A DNA stretch of 64,000 bases from Ruminiclostridium papyrosolvens DSM 2782 (GTDB lineage: Bacteria > Bacillota > Clostridia > Acetivibrionales > DSM-1351), in the NCBI RefSeq assembly GCF_029318685.1, contig NZ_CP119677.1:1488001-1552000 (forward strand), in the 5' to 3' direction. A model generated the notes under the pieces. The model was given only the letters and a program-made list of their open reading frames with translations. It had not been told where the DNA came from and searched no databases. A program made the position numbers and the translations under genes. The first letter of the stretch is position 1; each line of letters begins with the position of its first letter. Below, piece by piece: positions 34,925 to 43,643 of this stretch.

Positions 34925-36544
34925 TTATTTTTGAACTTTAAAATCCTGTGTTGCTATGTCAATAAGTTTAAGGTCTTTGTTTCTTTCTTCTGCCATACGA
35001 ATAGACCATTCGTTTTCAAATAAAATGGAATTTCTTCCTTCTTTATCCTCAACAATAATTGATGTACTTGGCAGGTTTAATTTTCTGGGATCCAGACCTT
35101 CATTCTCAATCCATCTGGCGTGTCTGAAAGGAAGATTCTGTACACGAAGTGATACGCCATATTCATTCTTTAGTCTGTATTCAAGGACTTCAAACTGCAA
35201 GGCACCTACAACACCTATAATTAAGGCTTCTATACCTATATCAATCTGTTTAAATACCTGTATGGCACCTTCCTCGGATAATTGGTCTATGCCCTTAATA
35301 AATTGCTTTCTCTTCATTGTATCGGCAGGAGATACCCTTGCGAAAAATTCGGCAGGGAAGATAGGAATACCTTCAAACCTTACGTTGCCGTTTCCTTCAT
35401 ATAATGTATCACCCAGATTGAAAATGCCCGGATCAAACAAACCAATAATGTCACCGGGATACGCTTCTTCTACGATTGTTCTTTCCTGAGCCATAAACTG
35501 CTGAGGTTGTGAAAGTCGTACATCCTTGCCGGCATTTACATGTTTTACGGTCATACCTTTTGTAAACTTTCCGGAGCATATTCTTATAAAAGCAAGTCTG
35601 TCCCTGTGAGTGGGATTCATATTTGCCTGAATTTTAAATATAAAGCCGGAGAATTTGTCACTTTCCGGGTCAATTTCACCATTGGAAGTTGTCTTGATTC
35701 CCGGTGAAGGAGCTAATTCCAAAAATGACTCAAGAAATGGCTGCACACCGAAATTTGTCATGGCACTTCCGAAGAACATGGGAGTTAATTCACCGCTGCG
35801 AATTTTTTCCTTATCGAATTCGTCTCCTGCCATATCCAAAAGCTCTATATCCTCACAAAGCTTGTCATGGTAATGACTTCCTAAAAGGTCAGCAAATATA
35901 GTATCATCAACTTTACCAACTGTTGACGATACTTGAGTTTGTCCATGAGCACCGCCGTCAAAAAGCTCTATTTGTGAATGCTTTCTATTATATATACCTT
36001 TAAAATCCCCCTCTGTACCTATAGGCCAGTTCATGGGGTAGGAACGTATTCCCAGTACCTGTTCGATTTCTTCCATAAGCTCAAAGGGGTCTTTGCTGGC
36101 ACGGTCCATTTTATTTACAAATGTGAATATGGGAATACCTCTCATTTTACAAACATGAAATAACTTTATTGTTTGTGCTTCCACACCTTTCGCACCGTCA
36201 ATAAGCATGACTGCACTATCAGCGGCAACAAGAGTTCGGTAAGTATCCTCACTGAAGTCCTGATGGCCGGGTGTATCCAATATATTGATACAATAGTCGT
36301 TATATTCAAACTGCATTACACTGGAGGTAACTGATATTCCTCTTTGCTTCTCAATCTCCATCCAGTCGGACACAGCGTATTTATTGGCTTTTCTTGCCTT
36401 AACAGAACCTGCAAGTCGGATAGCTCCTCCATAAAGGAGCAGTTTCTCGGTCAAAGTGGTTTTTCCTGCGTCAGGATGAGAAATAATAGCAAAAGTTTTT
36501 CTGCGAGATACTTCTTTTTTTATTTCATTTTTTAAATCAGGCAT
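34925..36544 (-). CDS. prfC: Peptide chain release factor 3
   Basis: RF3 is a translational GTPase that recycles RF1 and RF2 from the ribosome after termination. The 539 residues show G1 SHPDAGKTT, the switch-I region RGISVTSSV, G3 DTPGHQDF and G4 NKMDR, then the RF3-type domains II and III (GQTQVSS, NLPFRHARWIE). Length and motifs are typical. ATG follows AGAGGT. It precedes the tRNA-Gln/Lys pair by about 70 bases but has a separate start region. Confidence 0.96.
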   Translation of the reverse strand: MPDLKNEIKKEVSRRKTFAIISHPDAGKTTLTEKLLLYGGAIRLAGSVKARKANKYAVSDWMEIEKQRGISVTSSVMQFEYNDYCINILDTPGHQDFSEDTYRTLVAADSAVMLIDGAKGVEAQTIKLFHVCKMRGIPIFTFVNKMDRASKDPFELMEEIEQVLGIRSYPMNWPIGTEGDFKGIYNRKHSQIELFDGGAHGQTQVSSTVGKVDDTIFADLLGSHYHDKLCEDIELLDMAGDEFDKEKIRSGELTPMFFGSAMTNFGVQPFLESFLELAPSPGIKTTSNGEIDPESDKFSGFIFKIQANMNPTHRDRLAFIRICSGKFTKGMTVKHVNAGKDVRLSQPQQFMAQERTIVEEAYPGDIIGLFDPGIFNLGDTLYEGNGNVRFEGIPIFPAEFFARVSPADTMKRKQFIKGIDQLSEEGAIQVFKQIDIGIEALIIGVVGALQFEVLEYRLKNEYGVSLRVQNLPFRHARWIENEGLDPRKLNLPSTSIIVEDKEGRNSILFENEWSIRMAEERNKDLKLIDIATQDFKVQK

Positions 36545-36788
36545 CTTTTATAACCTCTCGAAATTCTATTTATAACCACGTTTCATTGTATATTATAGCC
36601 TTGTTACTGTCAAATAGTAATGAATTTAGAAAATGGTTTTACAATATTTAATATTGTGTGCTAGAATTTACCAAAGACTTTATAAAAACATCATATTTAT
36701 TTGAAAGGGTATTTAAAAATTCTTATAGAATAGTATAATTAGGTAAATGTTATATAAGGTCATATATTAAAGCTTTCGGAGGTTTTGG

Positions 36789-38447
36789 ATGAGCGATAGT
36801 CAAATATTTATTACTATAAAGAATCAAAAGTATGAATTGGAGGATAGCACTACTTTACTGGAGCTAAGTGAACGCTTCAAAAAGGAATATTTATCCACAA
36901 TTGTTGCAGCAAGGGTTAATAATGATATTAAGGAACTTAGCTTCAGAATAAAAGAAGATGCTGAGATAGGTTTTATAGATTTAACCGATGAAGACGGAAT
37001 GAGAATCTACAGGAGAAGCCTGTATTTTATATTTATAATGGCTGTACATGATGTTTTTCCCGATAGAAAAGCAGTGATAACCCATCCCATGAGTAACGGT
37101 GTTTACTGTGAAATAAATGGTGAAGATGAGCTTACTGAGGATGACATTGAGCTGGTAGATAAAAGAATGAGGGAGATAGTCTCAATGAAAATCCCCTTTG
37201 AAAAGAAGGAGATTTCAACAGAAAGTGCGAGAAGGCAGTATAAGGACAGCGGTAAACTTGACAAGTATGAGGTTTTAGAACACAGGCAGAAGCCTTATGT
37301 TACTTCTTACAATTGTGGAGGCTATGAAGATTACTATTATGGATACATGGTACCTGATACAGGGTATATTAATTGTTTTGCTCTGAAGTTCCACAAACCG
37401 GGAGTAGTCATTCAGTATCCGGCAAAGACAGACCCATGTAAACTTCAGACCTTTACTGAGCAGAAAAAGCTGTTTAACGTATTTATTGAGTATAAAAAAT
37501 GGGTAAGGATATTAGATGTTGAAAACATTGGTTCACTTAATGAAATAGTAAAGGCGGGCGAAATAGGTGATCTTATAAGAGTAAGTGAAGCCCTCCATGA
37601 GAAAAAGATTGCTCAGATTGCAGATAAAATAACAAATAATGAAGAGGAAAAAAGAATTGTACTTATTTCAGGCCCATCGTCTTCAGGCAAAACTACCTTT
37701 GCTAACAGGCTGGGGATACAGCTTAGGGTAAACGGTTTTGTACCAAGAACCATTTCTCTTGACAACTACTTTGTAAACAGGGACAAAACTCCTATAGATG
37801 AAGATGGAGAATTTGATTATGAGGCACTTGAAGCTATTGACATTGAGTTGTTTAATGAACATCTTTCAGAATTGCTGAAGGGCAATGAAGTTGAAATACC
37901 TGTCTACAATTTTGAGACCGGCTCAAGAGAACTTAAAGGTAAGAAAATGATTATGAAGGATAATAATATCCTTGTAATAGAAGGAATTCACGGCTTGAAT
38001 GACAAGCTTACCAAATCAGTGTCCTGTGAAGATAAGTATAAAATTTATGTAAGTGCATTAACATCGTTAAGCATTGATGACCATAATAGAATACCGTCAA
38101 CTGATACCAGAATACTAAGAAGAATTGTAAGAGATAATCAATTCAGAGGGTGTTCTGCAATTAATACTATAAACAGGTGGCCTTCAGTGAGAAGGGGTGA
38201 GGAAAAAAACATATTCCCCTTTCAGGAGAATGCAGACATTATGTTTAATTCCTCCCTTGTTTACGAGCTGTGTCTGTTAAAAGTATATGCGGAGCCTTTG
38301 CTGCTAAAACTGGGGCCGGATAATGAGAGATATTCAGAAGTGAAAAGATTAATAGAGTTTTTAAGCTACTTCCTGCCAATAGATGCAAAAGATGTTCCTA
38401 ATAATTCAATTGTAAAAGAGTTTATCGGAGGAAGCTGCTTCTTCTAA
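36789..38447 (+). CDS. TGS-domain/uridine kinase-like fusion (nucleoside kinase)
   Basis: A 552-residue cytoplasmic protein. Residues 1-65 form a TGS-like ubiquitin fold; residues about 66-210 resemble the second additional domain of threonyl-tRNA synthetase (FIMAVHDVFPDRKAVITHPMS); the C-terminal half is a P-loop kinase of the uridine kinase/phosphoribulokinase family (Walker A SGPSSSGKTTFA near 295, RTISLDNYF, VIEGIHGLND). Such fusions are widespread in Clostridia and Thermotogae and are annotated as nucleoside kinases; the acceptor is not established. Start at 36789 after CGGAGG. A DRTGG-like gene follows in the same direction. Confidence 0.88.
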   Translation: MSDSQIFITIKNQKYELEDSTTLLELSERFKKEYLSTIVAARVNNDIKELSFRIKEDAEIGFIDLTDEDGMRIYRRSLYFIFIMAVHDVFPDRKAVITHPMSNGVYCEINGEDELTEDDIELVDKRMREIVSMKIPFEKKEISTESARRQYKDSGKLDKYEVLEHRQKPYVTSYNCGGYEDYYYGYMVPDTGYINCFALKFHKPGVVIQYPAKTDPCKLQTFTEQKKLFNVFIEYKKWVRILDVENIGSLNEIVKAGEIGDLIRVSEALHEKKIAQIADKITNNEEEKRIVLISGPSSSGKTTFANRLGIQLRVNGFVPRTISLDNYFVNRDKTPIDEDGEFDYEALEAIDIELFNEHLSELLKGNEVEIPVYNFETGSRELKGKKMIMKDNNILVIEGIHGLNDKLTKSVSCEDKYKIYVSALTSLSIDDHNRIPSTDTRILRRIVRDNQFRGCSAINTINRWPSVRRGEEKNIFPFQENADIMFNSSLVYELCLLKVYAEPLLLKLGPDNERYSEVKRLIEFLSYFLPIDAKDVPNNSIVKEFIGGSCFF

Positions 38448-38471
38448 AAAAATTTAAAAGCGGTTTCAAGG

Positions 38472-38522
38472 GGCTGTTCTGCCGGAAGGAGAGTCACAAT
38501 TATTCTAAAAAGCAGGGCAGCC
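38472..38522 (+). other. Imperfect hairpin between kinase and DRTGG-like genes
   Basis: GGCTGTTCTGC and GCAGGGCAGCC can pair (11 positions, two G-U) around a 29-base loop, followed after nine bases by TTTTTT. It may weaken read-through from the kinase gene into the next one. Confidence 0.4.
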
Positions 38523-38548
38523 GTGAACATCTTTTTTGGAGGCAAGGT

Positions 38549-38872
38549 ATGACGCTGGAAAAGCTTTTGCAGAAAATTGACGGTAAAGTGATAACGGAAA
38601 ATACAAAAGAGATTACTATTGACAACATTTACATATGTGATTTATTGAGTTGGGTTATGTCCCATGCAAAAAAAGGTGATGCGTGGATTACCGTACTAAC
38701 AAATGTCAATGTACCTGCGGTTGCACTTCTTGCCGAAGTAGCCTGTGTTATTATTCCGGAAGATATTCCGGTGGAGGAACTGACATTAAGAAAAGCCAAG
38801 GAAAACGGCATCATAATAATAGGCACACAATATAGTGCTTTTGATATTTGTAAGAAGTTTATAGAGCAATAG
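38549..38872 (+). CDS. DRTGG-domain-like small protein
   Basis: A 107-residue protein resembling stand-alone DRTGG-domain proteins of Clostridia. Features are LLQKIDGKVITE at the start, NIYICDLLSWVMSHAKKGDAWITVLTNVNVPAVA in the middle and GIIIIGTQYSAFDICKKF at the end. Stand-alone forms often sit beside sensor kinases and hydrogenase-related genes; their ligand is unknown, though fused DRTGG domains bind nucleotides in some enzymes. GGAGG precedes the ATG. No linked hydrogenase genes are seen here. Confidence 0.7.
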   Translation: MTLEKLLQKIDGKVITENTKEITIDNIYICDLLSWVMSHAKKGDAWITVLTNVNVPAVALLAEVACVIIPEDIPVEELTLRKAKENGIIIIGTQYSAFDICKKFIEQ

Positions 38873-38902
38873 TTGGTACAAATTACGGAGGAAAAATCTT
38901 AT

Positions 38903-39700
38903 ATGAATTATATACAAAGCAGCCAGAATTCAACTTTAAAGGAAATCAAGGCCCTGCACCTGAAAAAAAACAGGGATTCTCAGGGCTTATATTTCGTAGA
39001 GGGAATACGATTTGTCAACGATGCCATTGATAACGGACAGGTTATATCAAAAGTAATAGTTTCTGATAAGCTGGAAGGACTTAATGGTGGTAGTGAACTC
39101 ATAGAAAAGGTTAAAGGTGTTTGCAGCGACATAAGTCTTGTTCCCGAAAAATTGTTCAAAGAAGTCTCAGATACTCAGACACCTCAAGGTATTCTTGCAG
39201 TACTTGAAAAGAATCAATTTGATTTTCAGGAGGTTATTGAGAAAGGCAATTCTGTGGTAATACTGGATTGTCTCCAAGACCCCGGCAACGCAGGGACAAT
39301 CATAAGAACTGCGGATGCTGCCGGAATTTCAGCAGTTCTTATGTCAAAAGGCTGCGTTGATCTTTATTCTCCCAAAGTTCTCAGATCTACAATGGGTTCT
39401 GTTTTTCATGTTCCTATATTTGAAGGACTCAATATTACAGAAACTATCCAATTACTTAAACAAAAGGGTTACAAGGTAATAGCATCTCATTTGTCAGGCA
39501 AAAACAATTACTTTCAGGAGGACTTGACAGGCAGGAGCGCTATTATTGTAGGCAATGAAGCAAACGGCATTTCTGATGAAACAGCCAATATGGCAGACAG
39601 TTTGGTGAAAATACCCATGCCTGGCAAGGCTGAATCCTTGAATGCTTCTGTTGCAGCATCTATAATGATTTATGAAATAGTAAGACAAAAAGTCATGTAA
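38903..39700 (+). CDS. TrmH/SpoU-family RNA 2'-O-methyltransferase
   Basis: A 265-residue SAM-dependent methyltransferase of the SPOUT class. The N-terminal substrate-binding domain (STLKEIKALHLKKNRDSQGLYFVEG) is followed by the catalytic domain with motif 1 DPGNAGTIIRTADAAG, motif 2 IIVGNEANGIS and motif 3 IPMPGKAESLNASVAASI. It modifies rRNA or tRNA ribose; which base cannot be told. The ATG at 38903 is chosen because GGAGG precedes it; an in-frame TTG at 38873 overlaps the end of the upstream gene region and lacks a site. Confidence 0.92.
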   Translation: MNYIQSSQNSTLKEIKALHLKKNRDSQGLYFVEGIRFVNDAIDNGQVISKVIVSDKLEGLNGGSELIEKVKGVCSDISLVPEKLFKEVSDTQTPQGILAVLEKNQFDFQEVIEKGNSVVILDCLQDPGNAGTIIRTADAAGISAVLMSKGCVDLYSPKVLRSTMGSVFHVPIFEGLNITETIQLLKQKGYKVIASHLSGKNNYFQEDLTGRSAIIVGNEANGISDETANMADSLVKIPMPGKAESLNASVAASIMIYEIVRQKVM

Positions 39701-39717
39701 ATTTTTGCTATTAGTCC

Positions 39718-39746
39718 TTGTAGATATACCAAAACACATATATAAT
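39718..39746 (+). promoter_or_regulatory. Promoter of the lacI-type gene
   Basis: TTGTAG at 39718-39723 and TATAAT at 39741-39746 with a 17-bp spacer. The operator palindrome starts one base after the -10 element. Confidence 0.65.
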
Positions 39747-39747
39747 A

Positions 39748-39777
39748 TTAATTAATGGGAACGTTCCCATTAATTAA
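39748..39777. promoter_or_regulatory. LacI-family operator (autoregulatory)
   Basis: A perfect 30-bp palindrome centred on GGGAACGTTCCC, with arms extending to TTAATTAAT on the left and its complement on the right. It covers the expected transcription start, just upstream of the regulator's ribosome binding site. The even-length centre with a CG step is typical of LacI-family sites. The same core occurs before the GH94 gene. Confidence 0.85.
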
Positions 39778-39793
39778 GCTTCATGGAGGAATT

Positions 39794-40807
39794 TTGAACA
39801 ATATTTTTGATATAGCTAGAATGGCAGGTGTATCAAAAACCACGGTTTCAAGGGTTATAAATAACCAGCCCGGTGTCCGGGAAGAAACACGTGAAAAGAT
39901 ACAGGAAGCCATAAAAAAGCTGAATTACATTCCTAATCATGCTGCCAGAAGTCTGGTTTCAAGAAAATCCGGTGTTATCGGAGTTGTTTTAAATGAGTTT
40001 AATGCTTCTGTGTATCTCAAACTTGCAAATTATCTGGAAAAATATGCTGCTCTGTATAACTACAATGTAGTTTTTTGCAGCTCAAACGACAATTTCGAGT
40101 CCAAATCCAGATATGTTCAGTATTTTACAGGAGGTGCGGCAGACGGTCTTATACTTTTTGGTAGTGACACAAGAGATAGGGAATTGGTTAAAAAAGTTCT
40201 TAAAACAGGATTTCCGTTAGTATTGATAGAAAATTACTTTGATAATATACAGGTAAATGATGTAATGATTGACAACTTCTCGGGAGCAGTAAATGCTGTC
40301 AACTATCTGGTAAAACTGGGACATCGTAAAATTGCACATATTACCGGAAATATAATCCATAAAGTTGCGCTGGAAAGGCTTAACGGTTATTTAAAAGCCT
40401 TAAACGAAAACGGTATGGTTTACAACAAGGAGTACGTCATTAACACGGATTCCGGTGAGCAAAGTGGATTTAAAGCTGCAGAGAAATTGCTGAAACTAAA
40501 GGAACCTCCCACTGCCATATTTACGTTTAACGATATGCAGGGATATGAGGTGATTCAAAGAGCGGCTGAGTTGGGAATAAGTGTTCCAACGGATTTATCG
40601 GTGGTTGGTTTTGATAATATTTACGATATACTCAGGTTTATACCGTCAAATATTAGGCTCACCTCTATGAAGCAGCCTATGGACAAAGTAGCTGAGGCAG
40701 CTATTAGTTTAATGATGAAGAATATTCATGACATTAATTCAAAGCCTCAGATTATTTCATTTGAAACAGAAATATTTCATGGTACATCTTGTTGTGAAAA
40801 GAAATAG
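39794..40807 (+). CDS. LacI-family transcriptional repressor of the GH94 gene
   Basis: A 337-residue regulator: N-terminal helix-turn-helix and hinge (IFDIARMAGVSKTTVSRVIN, YIPNHAARSLVSRKSG) and a periplasmic-binding-protein-like effector domain (GVVLNEFNAS, ADGLILFGSD, GHRKIAHITG, VVGFDNIYD). The start is taken as TTG 39794 after GGAGGA; the ATG at 39755 lies within the operator and has no ribosome binding site. It probably binds the two GGGAACGTTCCC sites, repressing itself and the phosphorylase, with a cello-oligosaccharide or similar sugar as inducer (inference). Confidence 0.88.
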   Translation: MNNIFDIARMAGVSKTTVSRVINNQPGVREETREKIQEAIKKLNYIPNHAARSLVSRKSGVIGVVLNEFNASVYLKLANYLEKYAALYNYNVVFCSSNDNFESKSRYVQYFTGGAADGLILFGSDTRDRELVKKVLKTGFPLVLIENYFDNIQVNDVMIDNFSGAVNAVNYLVKLGHRKIAHITGNIIHKVALERLNGYLKALNENGMVYNKEYVINTDSGEQSGFKAAEKLLKLKEPPTAIFTFNDMQGYEVIQRAAELGISVPTDLSVVGFDNIYDILRFIPSNIRLTSMKQPMDKVAEAAISLMMKNIHDINSKPQIISFETEIFHGTSCCEKK

Positions 40808-40849
40808 CTGGGTGAAAGCTTTATAAAATAATATATTTTAGCATTAAGA

Positions 40850-40863
40850 TGGGAACGTTCCCA
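40850..40863. promoter_or_regulatory. LacI-family operator before the GH94 gene
   Basis: TGGGAACGTTCCCA, a perfect palindrome with the same 12-bp core as the site before the regulator gene, ends 21 bases before the phosphorylase start codon. It lies between the two genes, downstream of AT-rich promoter-like DNA. Confidence 0.85.
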
Positions 40864-40884
40864 CTTAGTGCAGAGGAGGAAAAT

Positions 40885-43239
40885 ATGAGGTTTGGATATT
40901 TTGATCGACAGAACAGGGAGTATGTTGTTACAAGACCTGACACACCAACGCCATGGATTAATTACATAGGCAGCGGAAATTACGGTGGTATTGTTTCAAA
41001 CACGGGAGGAGGGTACAGTTTTCATAAGGACCCTCAGAATCGCAGGGTAACAAGATACAGATACAACAATATCCCAATGGACAGACCCGGACGTTACATT
41101 TATATTAGAAATAAGGACACTGGGGAATACTGGAACCCCGGATACCAGCCTGTACAGAAGCAACTGGACGGATACAGCTGCCGTCACGGACTTGGATACA
41201 CCGTTTTGACCGGAGAATATAAAGGGGTTATAGGAGAGGTTACATATTTTGTTCCTGACGATAAGAACTTTGAGCTGTGGTTTGTCAAAGTGTCCAATAC
41301 CCGAAGCATAAAGCAGAATCTTCAGGTTTTCGCATACTCCGAATTCTGCTTCTGGGAAGCAATAATGGATCAGCAAAATGTTGACTGGGTTCAGCAGATT
41401 AATCAGGGCAGATATGACGACGGAATTATCACCTGGCATCCCCACCACATCAAAGACAATGCTGCTTTTTTTGCAACAGGTGAAGAAGTAAGCAGCTATG
41501 ATACCAATCTGGAAACCTTTATAGGAAAATATAGATCCGAAGGCAATCCAATTGCAGTAGAACAGGGCGGTTGCAGCAATTCCGTATCTTACAGGACAAA
41601 CGGAGTAGGAGCCTTTTGCATTGATTGTGAGCTTGGCCCAAATGAAGAACGTGAGTTGGTTTTTGTACTTGGTTTTGCAGAAGAAAAATCAGAAATTAAA
41701 AATGACATAAAGGATTATCTTATGCCGGAAAATGCCAAGGCAGCTTTCAGCAGACTACAGGGTTCATGGGGGGATTTTATATCCAAGCTGAATGTTGAAA
41801 CGCCTGATGAGGATATGAATTTATTTGTAAATATATGGAACCAGTATCAGTGTAAAACCACCTTTAACTGGTCAAGATTCGTTTCACTGTATCAACTGGG
41901 TCTGGGAAGAGGTATGGGTATCAGAGACAGTGCACAGGATACACTGGGGGTAATGCATACCATACCTGAGGAGGCTAAGGAGCTTATTATAAAGCTTCTC
42001 AAATGTCAGTACACTGACGGAAGGGCATATCATCTGTTTTTCCCTCTTACAGGAGAAGGGGGACAGGGGGATGCACCAGTCCAGAAATTTGACTGGTACT
42101 CTGATGACCATTTATGGCTAATACTTGCCGTAAATGCTTACATAAAGGAAACGGGAGATTTTGATTTCCTTGATATGGAAGTTTTGTATAATGATAAGAT
42201 TACCTCTCAGACTGTACTTCAGCACCTTGATATGGCCTTGGAATTTACAAATAATAATCGCGGTCCTCACAATATTGCTTTGGCAGGCCGAGCTGACTGG
42301 AATGACACACTTAACCTTGATACAGGTAAGGGTGTTGCTGAAAGTGTATTCACGGCTATGCTTTATTGCAGGGCATTAATAGAAATGATTGAAATACTTG
42401 AATTCTTAAAAAAGAAGGATATGATAGGGAAGTATTCCGGTATGTACGAGGATATGAAAAAAGCCATAAACAACACCTGCTGGGATGGAGAATGGTACAA
42501 GAGGGCTTTTGATGATAATAGTCAGCCTCTTGGCTCAAAGGAAAACAAGTTTGGTAAAATATTTATAAATTCCCAGTCCTGGGCAGTTTTAAGCAAAGTA
42601 GCGGACAAGGGAAGAGAAGAGATGTCAATGGAATCCGTTGAAAAGTATCTGAATTCTAAGTACGGCATTGTAACCATGTATCCTGCTTATACGGAGTATG
42701 ACACCACAAAGGGCGGAGTAACGACATATCCACCGGGCACTAAGGAAAACGGAGGAATTTTCCTTCATACGAATCCTTGGGTTATGATTTCAGAGGTAAT
42801 GCTTGGTCACGGAGACAAGGCTTTTATGTATTACAATCAGATTTTACCGGGTAAAAGGAATGATGATGCTGAGCTTTATGAGGTGGAGCCTTACGTTTAT
42901 TGCCAGAATATACTGGGCAAAGAGCATCCCCAGTTCGGAATAGGCAGAAATTCATGGCTTTCGGGAACGGCTGCATGGAATATGGTTGCTTCCAGTCAGT
43001 ACATACTTGGAATAAGAGCAAACTATGATTCTCTGACGGTAGACCCGTGTATTCCTTCAAACTGGAAAGGTTTTAAAGCTACAAGAGTATTCAGAGGTGC
43101 TACCTATAATATAGAAGTACAAAATCCAAACAGGGTTTGTGCAGGAATATCAAAGATAATTGTAGACGGTGTTGAAGGGGAAAAAATACCTGTATTTGAC
43201 GCCGGAACAGAGCACAATGTAGTGGTTGTTATGAAATAA
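40885..43239 (+). CDS. GH94 disaccharide phosphorylase (cellobiose phosphorylase-like)
   Basis: A 784-residue cytoplasmic enzyme of glycoside hydrolase family 94. It contains the N-terminal beta-sandwich (FGYFDRQNREYVVTRPDTP, PWINYIGSGNYGG), GMGIRDSAQDTLG, the catalytic Asp in GRADWNDTLN (Asp about 474), the phosphate/substrate loop near NPAYTEY-type residues and the C-terminal SWLSGTAAWNM. Family members split beta-linked disaccharides such as cellobiose with phosphate into glucose 1-phosphate and glucose. Start 40885 has GGAGGA; ATG 40849 lies in the operator. GIRDSAQD differs from the GFRDSNQD of characterised cellobiose phosphorylases, so another beta-glucoside could be the substrate. Confidence 0.88.
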   Translation: MRFGYFDRQNREYVVTRPDTPTPWINYIGSGNYGGIVSNTGGGYSFHKDPQNRRVTRYRYNNIPMDRPGRYIYIRNKDTGEYWNPGYQPVQKQLDGYSCRHGLGYTVLTGEYKGVIGEVTYFVPDDKNFELWFVKVSNTRSIKQNLQVFAYSEFCFWEAIMDQQNVDWVQQINQGRYDDGIITWHPHHIKDNAAFFATGEEVSSYDTNLETFIGKYRSEGNPIAVEQGGCSNSVSYRTNGVGAFCIDCELGPNEERELVFVLGFAEEKSEIKNDIKDYLMPENAKAAFSRLQGSWGDFISKLNVETPDEDMNLFVNIWNQYQCKTTFNWSRFVSLYQLGLGRGMGIRDSAQDTLGVMHTIPEEAKELIIKLLKCQYTDGRAYHLFFPLTGEGGQGDAPVQKFDWYSDDHLWLILAVNAYIKETGDFDFLDMEVLYNDKITSQTVLQHLDMALEFTNNNRGPHNIALAGRADWNDTLNLDTGKGVAESVFTAMLYCRALIEMIEILEFLKKKDMIGKYSGMYEDMKKAINNTCWDGEWYKRAFDDNSQPLGSKENKFGKIFINSQSWAVLSKVADKGREEMSMESVEKYLNSKYGIVTMYPAYTEYDTTKGGVTTYPPGTKENGGIFLHTNPWVMISEVMLGHGDKAFMYYNQILPGKRNDDAELYEVEPYVYCQNILGKEHPQFGIGRNSWLSGTAAWNMVASSQYILGIRANYDSLTVDPCIPSNWKGFKATRVFRGATYNIEVQNPNRVCAGISKIIVDGVEGEKIPVFDAGTEHNVVVVMK

Positions 43240-43247
43240 GATAGTAA

Positions 43248-43273
43248 AAAGGGAGTGCCATGGCACTCCCTTT
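43248..43273. terminator. Bidirectional terminator
   Basis: A perfect 26-bp inverted repeat with arms AAAGGGAGTGCCA and TGGCACTCCCTTT and flanking A/T runs, between the GH94 gene and the convergent small membrane-protein gene. Confidence 0.85.
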
Positions 43274-43274
43274 G

Positions 43275-43622
43275 CTAATTCCTTTCTTTTGAGCATACCC
43301 CGTAAATTATAACGAATAGTGAAATAATGAATTGAATTCCAAGCAGGAGCTTTATAACCGGATTTATATCACTTATAATTCCTCCGTGACTTCCACCGTA
43401 TGTCCTGCGGATTATGTTTGAATCACTCAGGGTTATTACTGTCATCATTTCAAATATATTTACAAACAGTAGTGCAATTCCAAATTTCAGCATAGATAAT
43501 CCGGCTTGAGTTATTCTGTATACATGTTTATGAAGATTAGCTCGTTCCACAAGGTCTATATGACAGTCACTGCACTGAGTATAACCTTCTTCATATTCTG
43601 CTTTGCAATTTGGACAAATCAT
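43275..43622 (-). CDS. Zinc-ribbon protein with two transmembrane helices
   Basis: A 115-residue protein: N-terminal zinc ribbon (CPNCKAEYEEGYTQCSDC), then two hydrophobic segments (about 44-62 and 92-110). No named family was recognised beyond the general zinc-ribbon/membrane design common in Firmicutes. AGGAGGT precedes the ATG. It lies just downstream of a coiled-coil gene on the same strand, so the three minus-strand genes here may be co-transcribed. Confidence 0.75.
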   Translation of the reverse strand: MICPNCKAEYEEGYTQCSDCHIDLVERANLHKHVYRITQAGLSMLKFGIALLFVNIFEMMTVITLSDSNIIRRTYGGSHGGIISDINPVIKLLLGIQFIISLFVIIYGVCSKERN

Positions 43623-43643
43623 TATTGCAACCTCCTTAAGAGT

